Origin: Argentina anserina
Lineage: Eukaryota > Streptophyta > Magnoliopsida > Rosales > Rosaceae
Assembly (NCBI RefSeq): GCF_933775445.1
Contig: NC_065873.1
Coordinates: 24,676,001-24,740,000 of the forward strand
Reading direction: 5' to 3'
Length of the DNA: 64,000 nt
Shown here: positions 47,501-58,494 of the stretch, piece by piece
Layout of the letters: each line of letters opens with the position of its first letter
Position numbering within the stretch: the stretch's first letter is position 1
Made by a program: the position numbers and the translations under genes
Notes under the pieces: generated by a model
The model's input: the letters and a program-made list of their open reading frames with translations, nothing else
Databases searched by the model: none
Told to the model about the DNA's origin: nothing

Positions 47501-48192
47501 AGTTTTGGGTCGATGGTATAAGGTCTCTTCCTGTGGCCAGTCCAGAGCCCAATGCTGCAGTTGAGTCCTATCATTTGAGGTTGAAATCCAGGCTTTTCAA
47601 TGAGCAAAATGCTAACTCCTGGTCAAGAGTTGACTGGTTAATCCACACACTTACAACTGAATTCCAATCATCCTTTTGGTTGGATCAATATAGCCTAGAG
47701 ACTGGGTATTTTGAAAACCTGAGAGATAAGTCTTGTTTAACCAATTGTTGGTATCAGGCTCTGCAGATTGTAGATGTTGATGTTATAATTGATGAGCAAA
47801 ATATACAGTATGCAAAAGTCATGTCACAATCAAACAGAAACGTGGCGTACACGATATGGAACCCAGGTTCAGAATTCTCTTTGTGTGATTGCCCTTGGTC
47901 AATGCTGAGGAATATCTGTAAGCATATTATTAAGGTTGCAATCTTGTGTAAAACTCGGCAAGTCGCTCGACCTTTATTGGCTGCTCAAATTTATAGGCAG
48001 ACTTTGCTTACCCTTCTACAAAATCCCCCATATAATCCTGTAGTTCTTGATCATGCTATTTTACATGCAACCCGCTTGCAACAGGACATCAAAGGCTTGG
48101 AAGATTTATCCAATAGTGGGTTGCTCCAGTCTTTACCTTCAGAGATTAACTCTAATGTAGCAGACAATATGCTTTTTCCTCGTCTCCCTTGA
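44552..48192 (+). CDS. MULE-transposase-derived SWIM zinc-finger protein, AT1G60560-like, with one-base frameshift
   Basis: Six exons: 44552-44572, 44806-45077, 45275-45938, 46463-46663, 46751-46995 and 47501-48192. The first exon gives MKGHDHK; the ATG at 44806 is an alternative start closer to the Arabidopsis protein. All phases fit except in exon 4, where an extra C near 46490 (in GTTTTTC) breaks the frame. Counting it out leaves 697 residues, near the roughly 700 of AT1G60560. Features are an N-terminal FAR1-like region (EYTLYWCSYGPED), a MULE-like domain (PVAWIITSSFN; FLVDDPSYE) and a SWIM finger near 595-610 (CDC, then CKHIIK). At the place of the first catalytic Asp of MULE transposases it has FHSRFG. 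This points to a domesticated gene with unknown, perhaps regulatory, role. The frame stays open past the stop at 48192 for about 36 codons up to a GT donor. Confidence 0.85.
46079..46103. repeat. C16-A9 homopolymer in an intron of the SWIM gene
   Basis: Sixteen C followed by nine A in the third intron. Length is uncertain. Confidence 0.9.
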
Positions 48193-49393
48193 GTAGGCCA
48201 TCCAAAGGAGATTCTCATATATGCCCAGGCTTTCATCGAGGATGTTAAGCTAACATGTGTTGAACCTGTACTGACAGACTTCAGTTGTGACACTGCAGAG
48301 GTATGTTTTTATTGCTTTCAAACTTCTGATAATCGTGCAAGCTTCCATAATGTCGTTTACTTTTTAAAAATAAGGACATTGAACTGACTCTTAAGTCAAA
48401 ACCAGACACAGTAACATGCTGTAAAATGTTTCATTAGTGGTTTCCTTTAATATTAGGATTAGAAACTTAGTTTCACCTAAATACCAAGTTTAGTAGCTGG
48501 CTGAAAGCAATGCATAAATTTATTTTGCTCTTGTTATTGTTTAAGTCAGTAATTTTTTGCTACACAAGGTTGATTGCCCACTTGATGGCTCTTACATACA
48601 GAGGTTTCATGCCTTACTTGGTGCCCTGCTGTCAAGAGCCCTTAGTCAAAAGAAAAAAAAAATTGTTTCGTCACTCACCTGGTCACCCCTTTTTTAGGTT
48701 TTGCCATGTCTGACCCTGGGATTTTTTGTTTTCTAATCATCCCTCTGATTTTCTTTTTCTTTTTCTTTTTCAGAATCAACATTGTAGTAAGTTTACTGGT
48801 TTAATAACTCATCTGCAACAGTACCATTCAGGTTTAAATAACAAGTAGTTGCATAAAATGGACAACATAACCAAAGAATAATTCCTTTAGAATCACAATG
48901 AGTTGAGATTTATGATATTGTTCAATCTATAAATATGAAAGAGTTAACTACACAGAATCTTCCTGAACAGAAAATATGAGAATTACAAAATAAATATATG
49001 CCGAGCATCTATTACTCTATCCTCCAAACTTATTATCTACTAATGTAGATGTTTTAAACAATTAAATAAATAAGTAAAACCCTACTCTCTCCGTGTGTGC
49101 TCATTCCCCTTCTTTTCACCTTATCCTTGTGACAAAATAAATAAGAAACTCAGTTGTTCCCTGCATCTTTGTTTGCAGCTGTAGAGATGAAGAATTCATG
49201 ACAATTTACACCGGATGTGGAATTGCTTTTCCAGGTCATGGAGGTTGAACATCCTTGCTTTTCCAGGTCATCAGCTTACTAAACTGTAGCCGTGTCTAAG
49301 CTGTCAGCAAGGTGGAAAAAGATTGAAGGATTCACTAGTAAAATGGTGGGGGTATGACAGCAATAATCTGTGGCAACAGGCTATCTCATCTTC
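48193..49393. other. 3' flank of the SWIM gene
   Basis: Likely contains the 3' UTR and possibly a further 3' exon (donor at 48300). It is otherwise AT-rich with no gene seen. Confidence 0.5.
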
Positions 49394-51061
49394 TCATGCT
49401 GGAGTAGGTGGTGGAGAATATTCCAGACATGGTGGTGGAGAAGGAGGTGGAGGAAGTTCTTTACAAGGAGGTAAAGGGGGTGAACGTGGGGTTGAGTAAG
49501 ATAGTGGTGGGGGAGAATTTGATGGAGGCAGAGATTGGGGTGGAGATGATGGCGGGGTTGGTGATGAATGGTAGTGAGGACTTGGTGGAGGGGGTGGCAG
49601 GGAATTTGGTTGGGATAGAGGTGGAGTGTGAATGCAGTTTACTGAAGGCGGCGGATAAGCTTGCGGTGGTGATGGTGGTGGAGGAGGAGATGGTGGGGTT
49701 GGGGGTGGGGGTGGTGGTGGAGTTGGTGAAGAAGATGGTGGTGGCAGAGAAGGTGGTGGCAATGAAGGTGGTGGCGGAGAAGGTGGTGGTGGCGGTGGTG
49801 GAGGAGAATGTTGTGGTGGTAGTAGAGGAGGAGATGGAGAAGGCGATGATGGTGATGGTGATGGTTCGCATTCAGAAGAACTACAACTGGCATTCTTGGA
49901 CAAAAACAATTTACATTCCAACATGGATCTCTGCTTTGGCCTTCGCCGCAAACAATTCTTGCTATCATCAAACTGTTCTAAATCTAAACACACTGGTGGC
50001 TCACCTGTGAAGAAGTTGTCGCCAAAGCCAAAATCTTTCAGATATGGAAGTCCACAAATGTTCCCTGGTATAGTCCCTCTAAGCTTGTTGTGAGCCACAT
50101 TCATCTCCTCCAAGCTCAAAATTTCACCTAGTGTGTGTGGCAACTCCCCAGTAAGATCATTATGACTCACATCTAGCACGGTAAGATTCTTCAGCATTCC
50201 TATTTCATCTGGCAAACAGGAGTGCAAACCATTTCTTGTGAGTATTAGCTCGTTTAAATTTTTGGACATGTTGCCAAGGCTGACCGGTAAACATCCACGA
50301 AACTTATTGTTTGCAAGAACAATAACTGAAACTGGAGAGTTTCCTAGATTATCTGGCAGTTCATGGGTGAATCTGTTGTCGTTCAAGAAGATGGCATCAA
50401 GATGCTTATCAAAAAGTTCCTTGGGAATTCTACCTTCAAATTCATTGAACCGAAGGTCAAGGTATTTAAGTGCTGGCAGTTGAAGAACTACAGGAGGAAA
50501 TTTCCCAGCAAAGCGGTTGTTACTTAGATCAAGCTCGTCAAGAAGCTTCAACTTGCTGAAGCTCTTTGGGACGGTGCCACAGAAACGATTGGAGTTGACA
50601 TGAAACAATGAAATGTCCGAAAGATGGCCAAGCTCTTCTGGGAGGTACCCGGCAATGTCGGCATGGTTTAGATCGATGCCAGCAACTGTTTCTATTGTTG
50701 GGTCGTCCAGAGCGTGAGCACAGAAAACTCCGGTGTAGTTGCAGACATCGCATCCAACCCAGTTGGCTGTGAACCCCAGAGGGTCTGAGAGCATGGCTAA
50801 TTGCTTCCATGCTTGGAGGGCAATGTAAGCAGTCCTGATTCTAGGGTTGGGAAAAATAAATGAGGATGGGACTGGGACTGTCTCACCTCTGGAACCATCA
50901 TTGTCTTTGTAGTGAAGGAGCTGCCTTTGCTTGACATGCGAGTCTGTTAAGCCTGCATTGTGATTAATATGGGGTACATGGGCAGTAGTAGCACCTCTGA
51001 TGCAAAAGAGGAGTATGAGAGCAATGTGAGTGTGATCAATCTTTCCCTTCATCACATACAA
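49394..51061 (-). CDS. Leucine-rich repeat extensin-like protein (LRX, LRX6/LRX7 group)
   Basis: A single exon of 555 residues. The ATG at 51061, or the one three codons later (MKGKID), starts a signal peptide ending near TTAHV. The LRX-type N-terminal region with NPRIRTAYIALQAWK and WVGCDVCNYTGVFC comes next. About ten leucine-rich repeats (from LNHADIAGYLPEELG to VAHNKLRGTIPGNICGL) end in a Cys-rich hinge (PPVCLDL, ECKLF). The last 150 residues are Pro/Ser-rich with many SPPPP blocks, the extensin-like part that anchors the protein in the wall. LRX proteins bind RALF peptides and adjust cell-wall growth. The extensin part is short and poor in Tyr compared with vegetative LRX1-5, which fits LRX6/7. 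It is divergent from the CHY-RING gene, as AT5G25550 and AT5G25560 are neighbours. Confidence 0.95.
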   Translation of the reverse strand: MYVMKGKIDHTHIALILLFCIRGATTAHVPHINHNAGLTDSHVKQRQLLHYKDNDGSRGETVPVPSSFIFPNPRIRTAYIALQAWKQLAMLSDPLGFTANWVGCDVCNYTGVFCAHALDDPTIETVAGIDLNHADIAGYLPEELGHLSDISLFHVNSNRFCGTVPKSFSKLKLLDELDLSNNRFAGKFPPVVLQLPALKYLDLRFNEFEGRIPKELFDKHLDAIFLNDNRFTHELPDNLGNSPVSVIVLANNKFRGCLPVSLGNMSKNLNELILTRNGLHSCLPDEIGMLKNLTVLDVSHNDLTGELPHTLGEILSLEEMNVAHNKLRGTIPGNICGLPYLKDFGFGDNFFTGEPPVCLDLEQFDDSKNCLRRRPKQRSMLECKLFLSKNASCSSSECEPSPSPSSPSPSPPLLPPQHSPPPPPPPPSPPPPSLPPPSLPPPSSSPTPPPPPPPTPPSPPPPPSPPQAYPPPSVNCIHTPPLSQPNSLPPPPPSPHYHSSPTPPSSPPQSLPPSNSPPPLSYSTPRSPPLPPCKELPPPPSPPPCLEYSPPPTPA

Positions 51062-52500
51062 GATAACATCTATAGGGTTCTGCTGTTTTAAACCTTTGCT
51101 GTATATGAAAGCTGAAGAAGGGTGGACTCTTAAGTTGGGAAAAAATCCAAGGCACTGTTCAGTGGAGAATGTTTAAAGGGAGGCACATTTTTTCGAGCAC
51201 GTACGAAACATGCTAAGGAAAGACAAGTCTGTCGCAGCTGAGATTGAACAGAAGCACAGTTTTCTGGGGGCAGTTCCGCTTCTTTCTCATCATACGGACC
51301 TGTTCAGCTCTTCGACAGATTGTGATTGTGTCACACTGTCATGGGATATATCTTCGAAGATCCTAAACCTTATTGTATAATGTGATATTGTGATTAGAAC
51401 ATGCACCCTGGAGGCCCATTTTTACGTGGTCATGGAACAAGAAATCCTATCGGAAATTCGTTGCTGAATTGAGAGTTTCAAGAGGAATAGTTAGACCAGC
51501 TATTTTAACTCCCAAAGTCATGCAGTTAGACCGGAGTGTGTGAAAGGCAGAGTGATGATCGGACAATTTTACCTACCTTGGATTTACCAACAGTCATTTC
51601 CTCACCCCGAGAGTTTGAGCAATCCCTGGGCTTGGGCCGGGTCAGGCTTCAAAGTCACACACATGCAACCCTGAAACAAGTGTGATCAGTTTTAGTACAT
51701 TTATTATTCGATAAGCTTGAGGTTGCTCATAGCATTCTTCAAGTAACAATGACACAAGGAAGACTAAATCCAAATGATAACCTTAAAACGAATAAGGAAA
51801 ATGAGATAGCTTAGCAATGTTTTTCTTGAGGCACAAGCATAAGCATGATAAGATTCATCGAAATTGTATTTTTACTATTTTCAACGCCGGACTCTACCAT
51901 TGGTTTACCATGCCATCAACTAACATCATTTTTCTTGTTATGTCATTGGTCTAAATTTATATAGCAATATCCTAGTAAGGATAACTTCAAATTGTGAAGA
52001 AAGCTATAACATAAGAATACGCATAATCCTATTCCATACAATGAGGAACTTAATCACACGTACCTTTCATTCCACAAATGGAAATTATGTGCGTGTATTA
52101 GACTCCTTAATTTCTTTTCAAATAATGTAACCGGAGATATTTACCAAAGAAGAGAAAATATCTTTCCTATCAGATCCCACGTAATCGTGTAATGATTAAC
52201 CCACGTGCCACGCGTCGTCGTTTCACCTCAACGCAATCACATCTCCAGCTCAGTAGTGACGTGTCAAGCCGATGCGTTGAATTCAATAATGTAACCGACT
52301 TTTTTTTAAAACCCCACCACACCGGTCACCCTCCCCTCGTCTTTCTCTCACAGCCGCCCAACTGAATCAAAAACACATCTCAACCGTCCAATGCGACACT
52401 GCAGTGGACGCGCGCGCAGGGGAAGAAAAAGTACCGGGAGGTGGAGCTGTCCACAGCTTTGGTTTTCGTGCCAGTTTCGAATGCTCTCGAAGATAGATAG
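51062..52500. other. Intergenic promoter region between divergent LRX and CHY-RING genes
   Basis: No gene seen. It holds regulatory words near its right end (a G-box and an ABRE-like site) that probably serve the CHY-RING gene. Confidence 0.6.
52202..52265 (+). promoter_or_regulatory. G-box (CACGTG) and ABRE-like ACGTGTC
   Basis: CACGTG at 52202-52207 and ACGTGTC at 52259-52265 lie 240-300 bases upstream of the TATA box. These are typical bZIP sites of ABA- and stress-responsive promoters. Confidence 0.55.
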
Positions 52501-52503
52501 CTC

Positions 52504-52511
52504 TATATAAA
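52504..52511 (+). promoter_or_regulatory. TATA box of the CHY-RING gene
   Basis: TATATAAA, followed about 30 bases later by a CT-rich tract, the usual plant core promoter layout. Transcription start is expected near 52535-52545. Confidence 0.65.
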
Positions 52512-52539
52512 TTTGGCTCCCGTTCGAATTCTACACACA

Positions 52540-52541
<2 letters not shown>

Positions 52542-52578
<37 letters not shown>
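52542..52578. repeat. (CT)n microsatellite in the CHY-RING leader
   Basis: About 18 CT units just after the expected transcription start. Confidence 0.96.
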
Positions 52579-52582
<4 letters not shown>

Positions 52583-54726
52583 TCTTGTAAATCGTTTTCC
52601 TTCATTTCTCTATCTCTGTTACTGATTCTGATACCAATCGGAGCTCCGGATTATAATTCGTGCCAGTTGTCGAGTTCGGATCGGCGACTGCTGCGACCGA
52701 TTTGAAAGTTCGTTGTTCCTTTTACGCGTTCGTATTTGCTCTTTTATTTGATTACTGCATGTGTTTTGGTTGATTGTTCTTAATTAGTATAGGTGAGTTG
52801 GTTGTGCTAATTCTGTGTGTGTGTGTCTGTGAATTGTGGGTGTTGATTTTGATTTGCTTGATTAGCAATGGATTTTTGTTCTGATGCATTGCGTGTGCTG
52901 ATGTGAATGTGATTGGATTGCATTATTTGATTGAGCTTCTTGCTTGCTTGATTGGTTGTGATTTGAATTTGTTGATGATTGATGAAGTTGATTCAGGTGC
53001 CTGAATGCCAACTGGTTAGTCTATTTAGGTTGAAAAAGTTTATGTGAAAAATGAAGATCGAGCAGCTTAGATTAGCTGCTGTGATCATTTGCTGGTTTAG
53101 CTGCTTCGGTCTATTAAGCAGTTAGCTTTCTAACTTTAGGTTGGTGCTCGAGTCTGTGGTATGATCTCGATCTGAGGTCTTGTTGTGTGCTTACCAAATC
53201 TTGTAATTTAAAGAGCTAGAAAGTACTACTTTTACCTTAGAAAGAAGTCCCACCTAACTTATGTTTGTAATGTGTACACTTGGTTTTTTTGGCTGATGTG
53301 AGATCGTTCTGTGAAGCTTGAAACATGAAGTGTTTCTTGGAGAAATGGTGGAAAGGTTTAGGGCTTTTTGAATTTTTATCTTTGAATCACACTTTCTTAT
53401 ATATGGCCTGGTTATCTTTCATAGATGATTCTGCGCATTTGGTTTTGGCTAGTGATGATACGGAGAGCATATAGCTACTAGGTACTTGTCTAGTTTCAAC
53501 TAGGGATCGATGTAGCAATTTGTGTCTCGAGTCTCCCGTTTCCTTGCAGCATAAAATTTTGTCGTGAAAGATTCATTTCATTGAAGGAGGGACTTGTTCC
53601 TTCTCATTATCAAGTGTGAATATGGATGAGTGGCTGCATAGGACTCGAGGTTTTCTGTACTGCCGGATGATCATAGCTCTGCTGCAAGTCAAATTGGCAA
53701 TTACAGAGAAGTGATTGTTTCTCATAATCCTGATGATTGAAGACATTAGAATTAGGCAAAGAAAAAAATTACATCTTCATATTGTCGCGCACCCATTTCT
53801 CTTGAACACCGCAAACTTACCAGGGAACGGTATCTTTTGGATTATCCCATCTGCACCCTTATGAAAATACTGATCGTAAGACCCATCAAACTCAGTTGTA
53901 GCGAATGAATGGTGGTAAGGTGTCTTTGGTTCTTCTTGGGTTAATGAGTTCTCATGCTCATGCTTGGATTAAACCCTTTGGTCCTAACTAACCTCCCTCC
54001 ATACAGTTGTTTTTAGTTACCATCAAGTTGAAAGTGAGAGAATATTACCTGGAAACCCATCAAGTTTTAGTCTTACTTGGCATATTGTGGTTGTTAAAAG
54101 GGGTGTTATCTACTATCATGGAAACATAGCGTTGTTTTAAGTGTGCCTATTTGGTGAGTGCACTACTCGATGGTGGCTTAACGCGGAACTTTTAATTGAG
54201 GTAGGGGTGTCCTGCCTATTAAACCTACAGATTCTCCATCTCGTAGTCTATTACTTTTTTCTTCCAACTATTTAGAACACATTTGATCGTGTGGTATATT
54301 TCTTTTACCATAGGTTGGGGCTTCAGTTCGGTGTGCCAGTATAGTTGCATTTGGTTCCAGGAATTATTCAAGAAATCAAGTGATGCAACTGTATTGCTTA
54401 CTTTAAACAGATGGAAGCCCCGGAGATCCTGAATGCTGGATTGTAGTTATTGTTTGGGTTCCTATAGAACTACTTGTTTTGATGAATCCTCCTCTTGGAG
54501 TAATGCAGATTGGAGCTGTTCAACCTTGATTTGGATTTTGTTGTTGCTGATTCCAATATTCTTCAGCAGTGTAGACGCAAGCAGTTTCATGGGATGTGTG
54601 CCTGGCTTGATTGGCAACAGTCCCTAGGTGTTTAACAAGTGTTCGTATAATACATGCAGGTGCTTTAGCCTTGTTGCCACTTGCCAGCTTATAGCACTGT
54701 CACACATTTTGAGAAGGTGACATATA
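52579..54726 (+). other. Long 5' leader of the CHY-RING gene with probable intron
   Basis: Between the core promoter and the start codon there are about 2.1 kb without a supported coding exon. The acceptor 'tacatgcag' at 54659 and T-rich sequence suggest one or more leader introns. Several upstream ATGs exist in this region. Confidence 0.55.
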
Positions 54727-56665
54727 ATGGCCCCAGGGATGCTGATGGAGGATGTCTGCTCTCATCCATCAAATGGGAAGGGCATGCCTACAATGGAAAA
54801 AAAGGACAATGGAAAGTCCACCGAATTTTTAGATAGAGGAATCACAGAGTACGGGTAATGTTCTTTCTTATTTCTCTCGCAGATTATTTTCTTCTAATTC
54901 TGCCAGGAGAAATGATGCACTTCTTTTTTCTGTTTGCAGATGTCCACATTATAGGCGAAGGTGCCGCATTAGGGCTCCTTGTTGCAATGAAATTGTTGAT
55001 TGTCGCCATTGCCATAATGATGCAAAGGTTAGAATTCAAACTATTTAGCTTCTGCTTTATGCATATGAATGATCTGTATCTGTAACTATAGTGCCTGATG
55101 ATACTTTACTATGAGCATTTACTGAATTTGTATTGGTGTGCAGAACAATATCAAAGTTGATCCAAAACTAAGACATGACATGCCTCGTCATCAAGTCAAA
55201 CAGGTAAGTCCTTTAATGAGTATGTTCATCACCTTTGCCTGGTTTTCTTTGTTCATGAACTATATGTATTCTCTTCTGCTTTAGAGTTGACGAAGTGTGT
55301 ATATATCTTTTCAGGTGATATGTTCACTTTGTGGTACTGAGCAAGAGGTGAGTTTTTTAATAAATATAATCACGCCTTAGAATTATGTAGAATGTGTTTA
55401 ACGGTGGATGGCCAGTAATTAACTAGTTATGGGTTAGGTTGCTGATAATTTGTTTAACACATATAACTTGAGATCTTTACTTTGCTTTTTCCTGAATCCT
55501 CTTGTATTTATCGCTTCTGTTACCAGGCTCAACAAGTCTGTATCAACTGTGGTGTGTGTATGGGCAAATACTTCTGTGAGACATGCAAGCTATTTGATGA
55601 TGATGTAAGTTCCCAACTTTATCAGAACCGTTTAACATGAGATCGAAGCATACTATTTTGGGTGATTAGAGAATGATTTGGTTTTTTATTGGCCGTTTAT
55701 GTGTGGTTTGGAGTTCACCTTGCATGTGGAACCGTGATACTTCATCATTATTTGCTTCTGATGCTGAACATCATTTCTGCATTCTTTGCAGATATCCAAG
55801 AGACAATACCATTGCGATGGATGTGGGATTTGCAGGTTGGTGCCTTACATTATCTCTGCCTCATCCTCTTTATTTGTTGATTCTGAATTGTGGTGCTAAC
55901 TCACTGTTTACTCTTGTGTTCTTCTCTACAGAGTTGGGGGGAGCGACAATTTCTTTCACTGCCACAAATGTGGTAAGTCTGATTCGGGGTCTTGTTTTAA
56001 AAATTAGGGAATTGGATATATTGTTTGTGTAGTAGAAATACTGACCTCCGTTTCATTGTTAGGTTGTTGCTACTCAGTTCTGTTGAAAAACAGTCACCCT
56101 TGCGTGGAAGGAGCAATGCATCATGACTGCCCAGTTTGCTTTGAGGTAAAAATAGTGTTTGCAGATTCTTGAGATTGGTTTCACCTTTTTCCTGAATACC
56201 CTGTTACTATTGAATGTGCCGTGCCGAAATAACATACATGTTGGTTTCTGCAGTTCTTATTCGACTCAAGAAATGATGTTACGGTGATGCCGTGTGGACA
56301 TACCATTCACAAATATTGCTTGAAAGAGATGAGAGACCATCTGCAGTGAGTATATGATCTATTGATCTTTGATTTCTGATTATTAGAGCATTTTAAGAAA
56401 TATTCTAGTATGTTTGCCTTACATTTTTGTGTTTGGTGGCAGATATGCTTGCCCTCTGTGCTCCAAGTCGGTCTGTGATATGTCGAAAGTGTGGGAGAAA
56501 TATGATGTAGAGATTGCAGCTACGCCAATGCCCGAGCCCTATCAGAATAAACTGGTTTCAATTCTGTGTAACGACTGCGGGAAGAGCTCAGAGGTTCAGT
56601 TTCACATTGTGGCCCAGAAATGCTCAAACTGCAAATCTTACAACACCCGCCAAACAAGAGGCTGA
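54727..56665 (+). CDS. CHY-, CTCHY- and RING-type zinc-finger E3 ubiquitin ligase
   Basis: Ten exons in phase: 54727-54854, 54940-55027, 55144-55203, 55315-55347, 55527-55604, 55792-55835, 55932-55972, 56063-56145, 56254-56345 and 56443-56665, giving 289 residues. The order is: Ser/Thr-rich N-terminus, CHY zinc finger at about 43-115 ([26 protein letters not shown]), CTCHY finger at about 117-178 ([26 protein letters not shown]), RING at 180-225 (CPVC, CGH, CPLC), and a C-terminal zinc ribbon (CNDCGK, CSNC). All expected Cys and His are present. Arabidopsis CHYR1/RZPF34 (AT5G22920) is the studied relative, an E3 ligase linked to ABA and drought responses; AT5G25560 is the closer positional counterpart. 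Human RCHY1/PIRH2 has the same architecture. Likely nuclear and cytosolic. Confidence 0.96.
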
Positions 56666-58494
56666 ACAAAGTGGCTATTGGTTGCACCTCATCTAGTGAA
56701 GGCATTCATCAAAATGGGTCCCCGCCGTTACTGCACATCTGCAGTGGCTTTGGCTGAGACTGCTGCTGCAGTCGTGCGCGAGCACTTCATCACCAGCGGA
56801 GCTTGGACTATTATTTAATTGTATTATCCTATGTTCTCGCGTTGTTTTCCTTGTATCGATCTCTTCAATTTAGTGAAAAGCATGTTTCTCATTGCATTTC
56901 ATTTGTTGCGGTCTGGTTTTACCCTGATGATATCCATGATCTGGTATAATTCACAATACGCTGGAGAAAAGAAATGCACTAGATCACCTATATGGATAGA
57001 AAGAAAGAAAGAAATGAGCTGATTTACATTCTATTCAAGAGCTCAACATTCGAGCATACAATGTATCAGACTTGCATTAAGTTACTCATACATGATATAT
57101 GCACGATATATCAGTCATTGAGTTCAAATTATCATGTTCAGACTACAGACGCTTCAAGGCTTCAAGCTATGTCACCAAAATATTGATGCAAGTTGGAAAA
57201 CTGATCAGTGAGCCTTTATAAACCAAACCCCTCTGAATACAAGTGAGCCAGGAACACTTACTGTCCATAATGAAGAGATACTGAGGGCGACAATAGAGTA
57301 ATCTTCACAATTAACTTGGTAGTTGCGATTGTCCAAAGCTTCAAGAATCCCACATGCCATTGATGGTATCAACGACCCGTGCCAGATACTTAAAAACACC
57401 TCCACTTGGTCAATTTTCGCTTCAGCCAATTTGAACCCTGGAACTTTTGGACGATTAAGATTGAGATGTGAAGCATATCACTTGTGAACAATTTACTCTG
57501 CTAAAATACTATATGCAAACATCGTGATATGTAGAAGAAGAAAAGGAATGAGATAGAAGATCTTGAAATCCTCAGCTCATCATCAGTTTTTGACTGTTCT
57601 TTTTACCACGTAATATGAAGTTGAGTTGAATCCGATTTACAATTGGGCATAATATTGTGGAAGAACTTGGCTGAAGCGAATAGTATGTCTAATTAACAAT
57701 TAATCATGAAGTCTTCAACCAGAGTCAAGCCATCAGCAGAGTCTGCTGTCATAGAGAAGAACCTCTGAACAATGTTGCTTACAGGTCTTGCTTTTAGTAA
57801 ACCAGTCGATGGGATCTGTGAGCAGCAGAATATAGTTCTCAACCCTCACAAACTGCAGGACTGTATGCAATGCTGGATGCGATGTAGGATAGAAAAGCCA
57901 GAAGGAGCATCAACATTATCATTATGGAAACCTAGTTGTTTTCTTTCGGTCCGCCAGACACACCAGGGAACCAAAATCAACATAATCTGCAAAATACGCA
58001 AGAAAAGTCTCCACTAAAACTCCAAAAGGTAATCAACAAAATCTCAAACAGGCAACAGGTTGTATGTATGTATTCCATAAAAATAAAAATAAACAGGTTG
58101 TATGTATTAGCAATAGTACTTTATATATTCAGTCAAAAACCAGTTCATGATTACACAACTCTTGTCACAGAAGACCAAGGTTGAAGTAGTAAAAATGGGG
58201 GGAAGCCAAGAAAGTAGGCTTTCACCCTTCCACATGAATTAAAGGCAGTAATATATAGTACTCTGATGGCATACATCAATGTCTAGTTTATGTAAAGCAA
58301 AACTAGTAACCTATCATCGACCAGGACCATGAAAGCTGAAACATAGTTAACAAACGCAAACATGTACAAAACGATCATCCATGGCTGCCACGTGATGCAC
58401 ACAAACAGCTCTTCGTAAACAGATGATCAGGGGTGTCTGCCTTCTATAACAGGTCTCATCAAACATGGTGTGGTAGTGGTGATGGAGAAAGCTC
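56666..58494. other. Intergenic between the CHY-RING and FLZ genes
   Basis: Contains the 3' UTRs of both genes, which converge here. A 74-codon minus frame at 57429-57205, preceded by an acceptor-like 'ttccag', matches no family I recognise. Confidence 0.5.

Noticed and set aside
49408..50010. 200-codon Val/Glu/Gly-rich open frame on the plus strand
   Set aside because: It is the exact antisense of the Pro/Ser-rich LRX tail. Such GC-skewed repeats keep the opposite strand free of stops.
57205..57429. Minus-strand 74-codon frame preceded by an acceptor-like site
   Set aside because: No family recognised, and it lies in the 3' space between two convergent genes. No partner exon could be supported.
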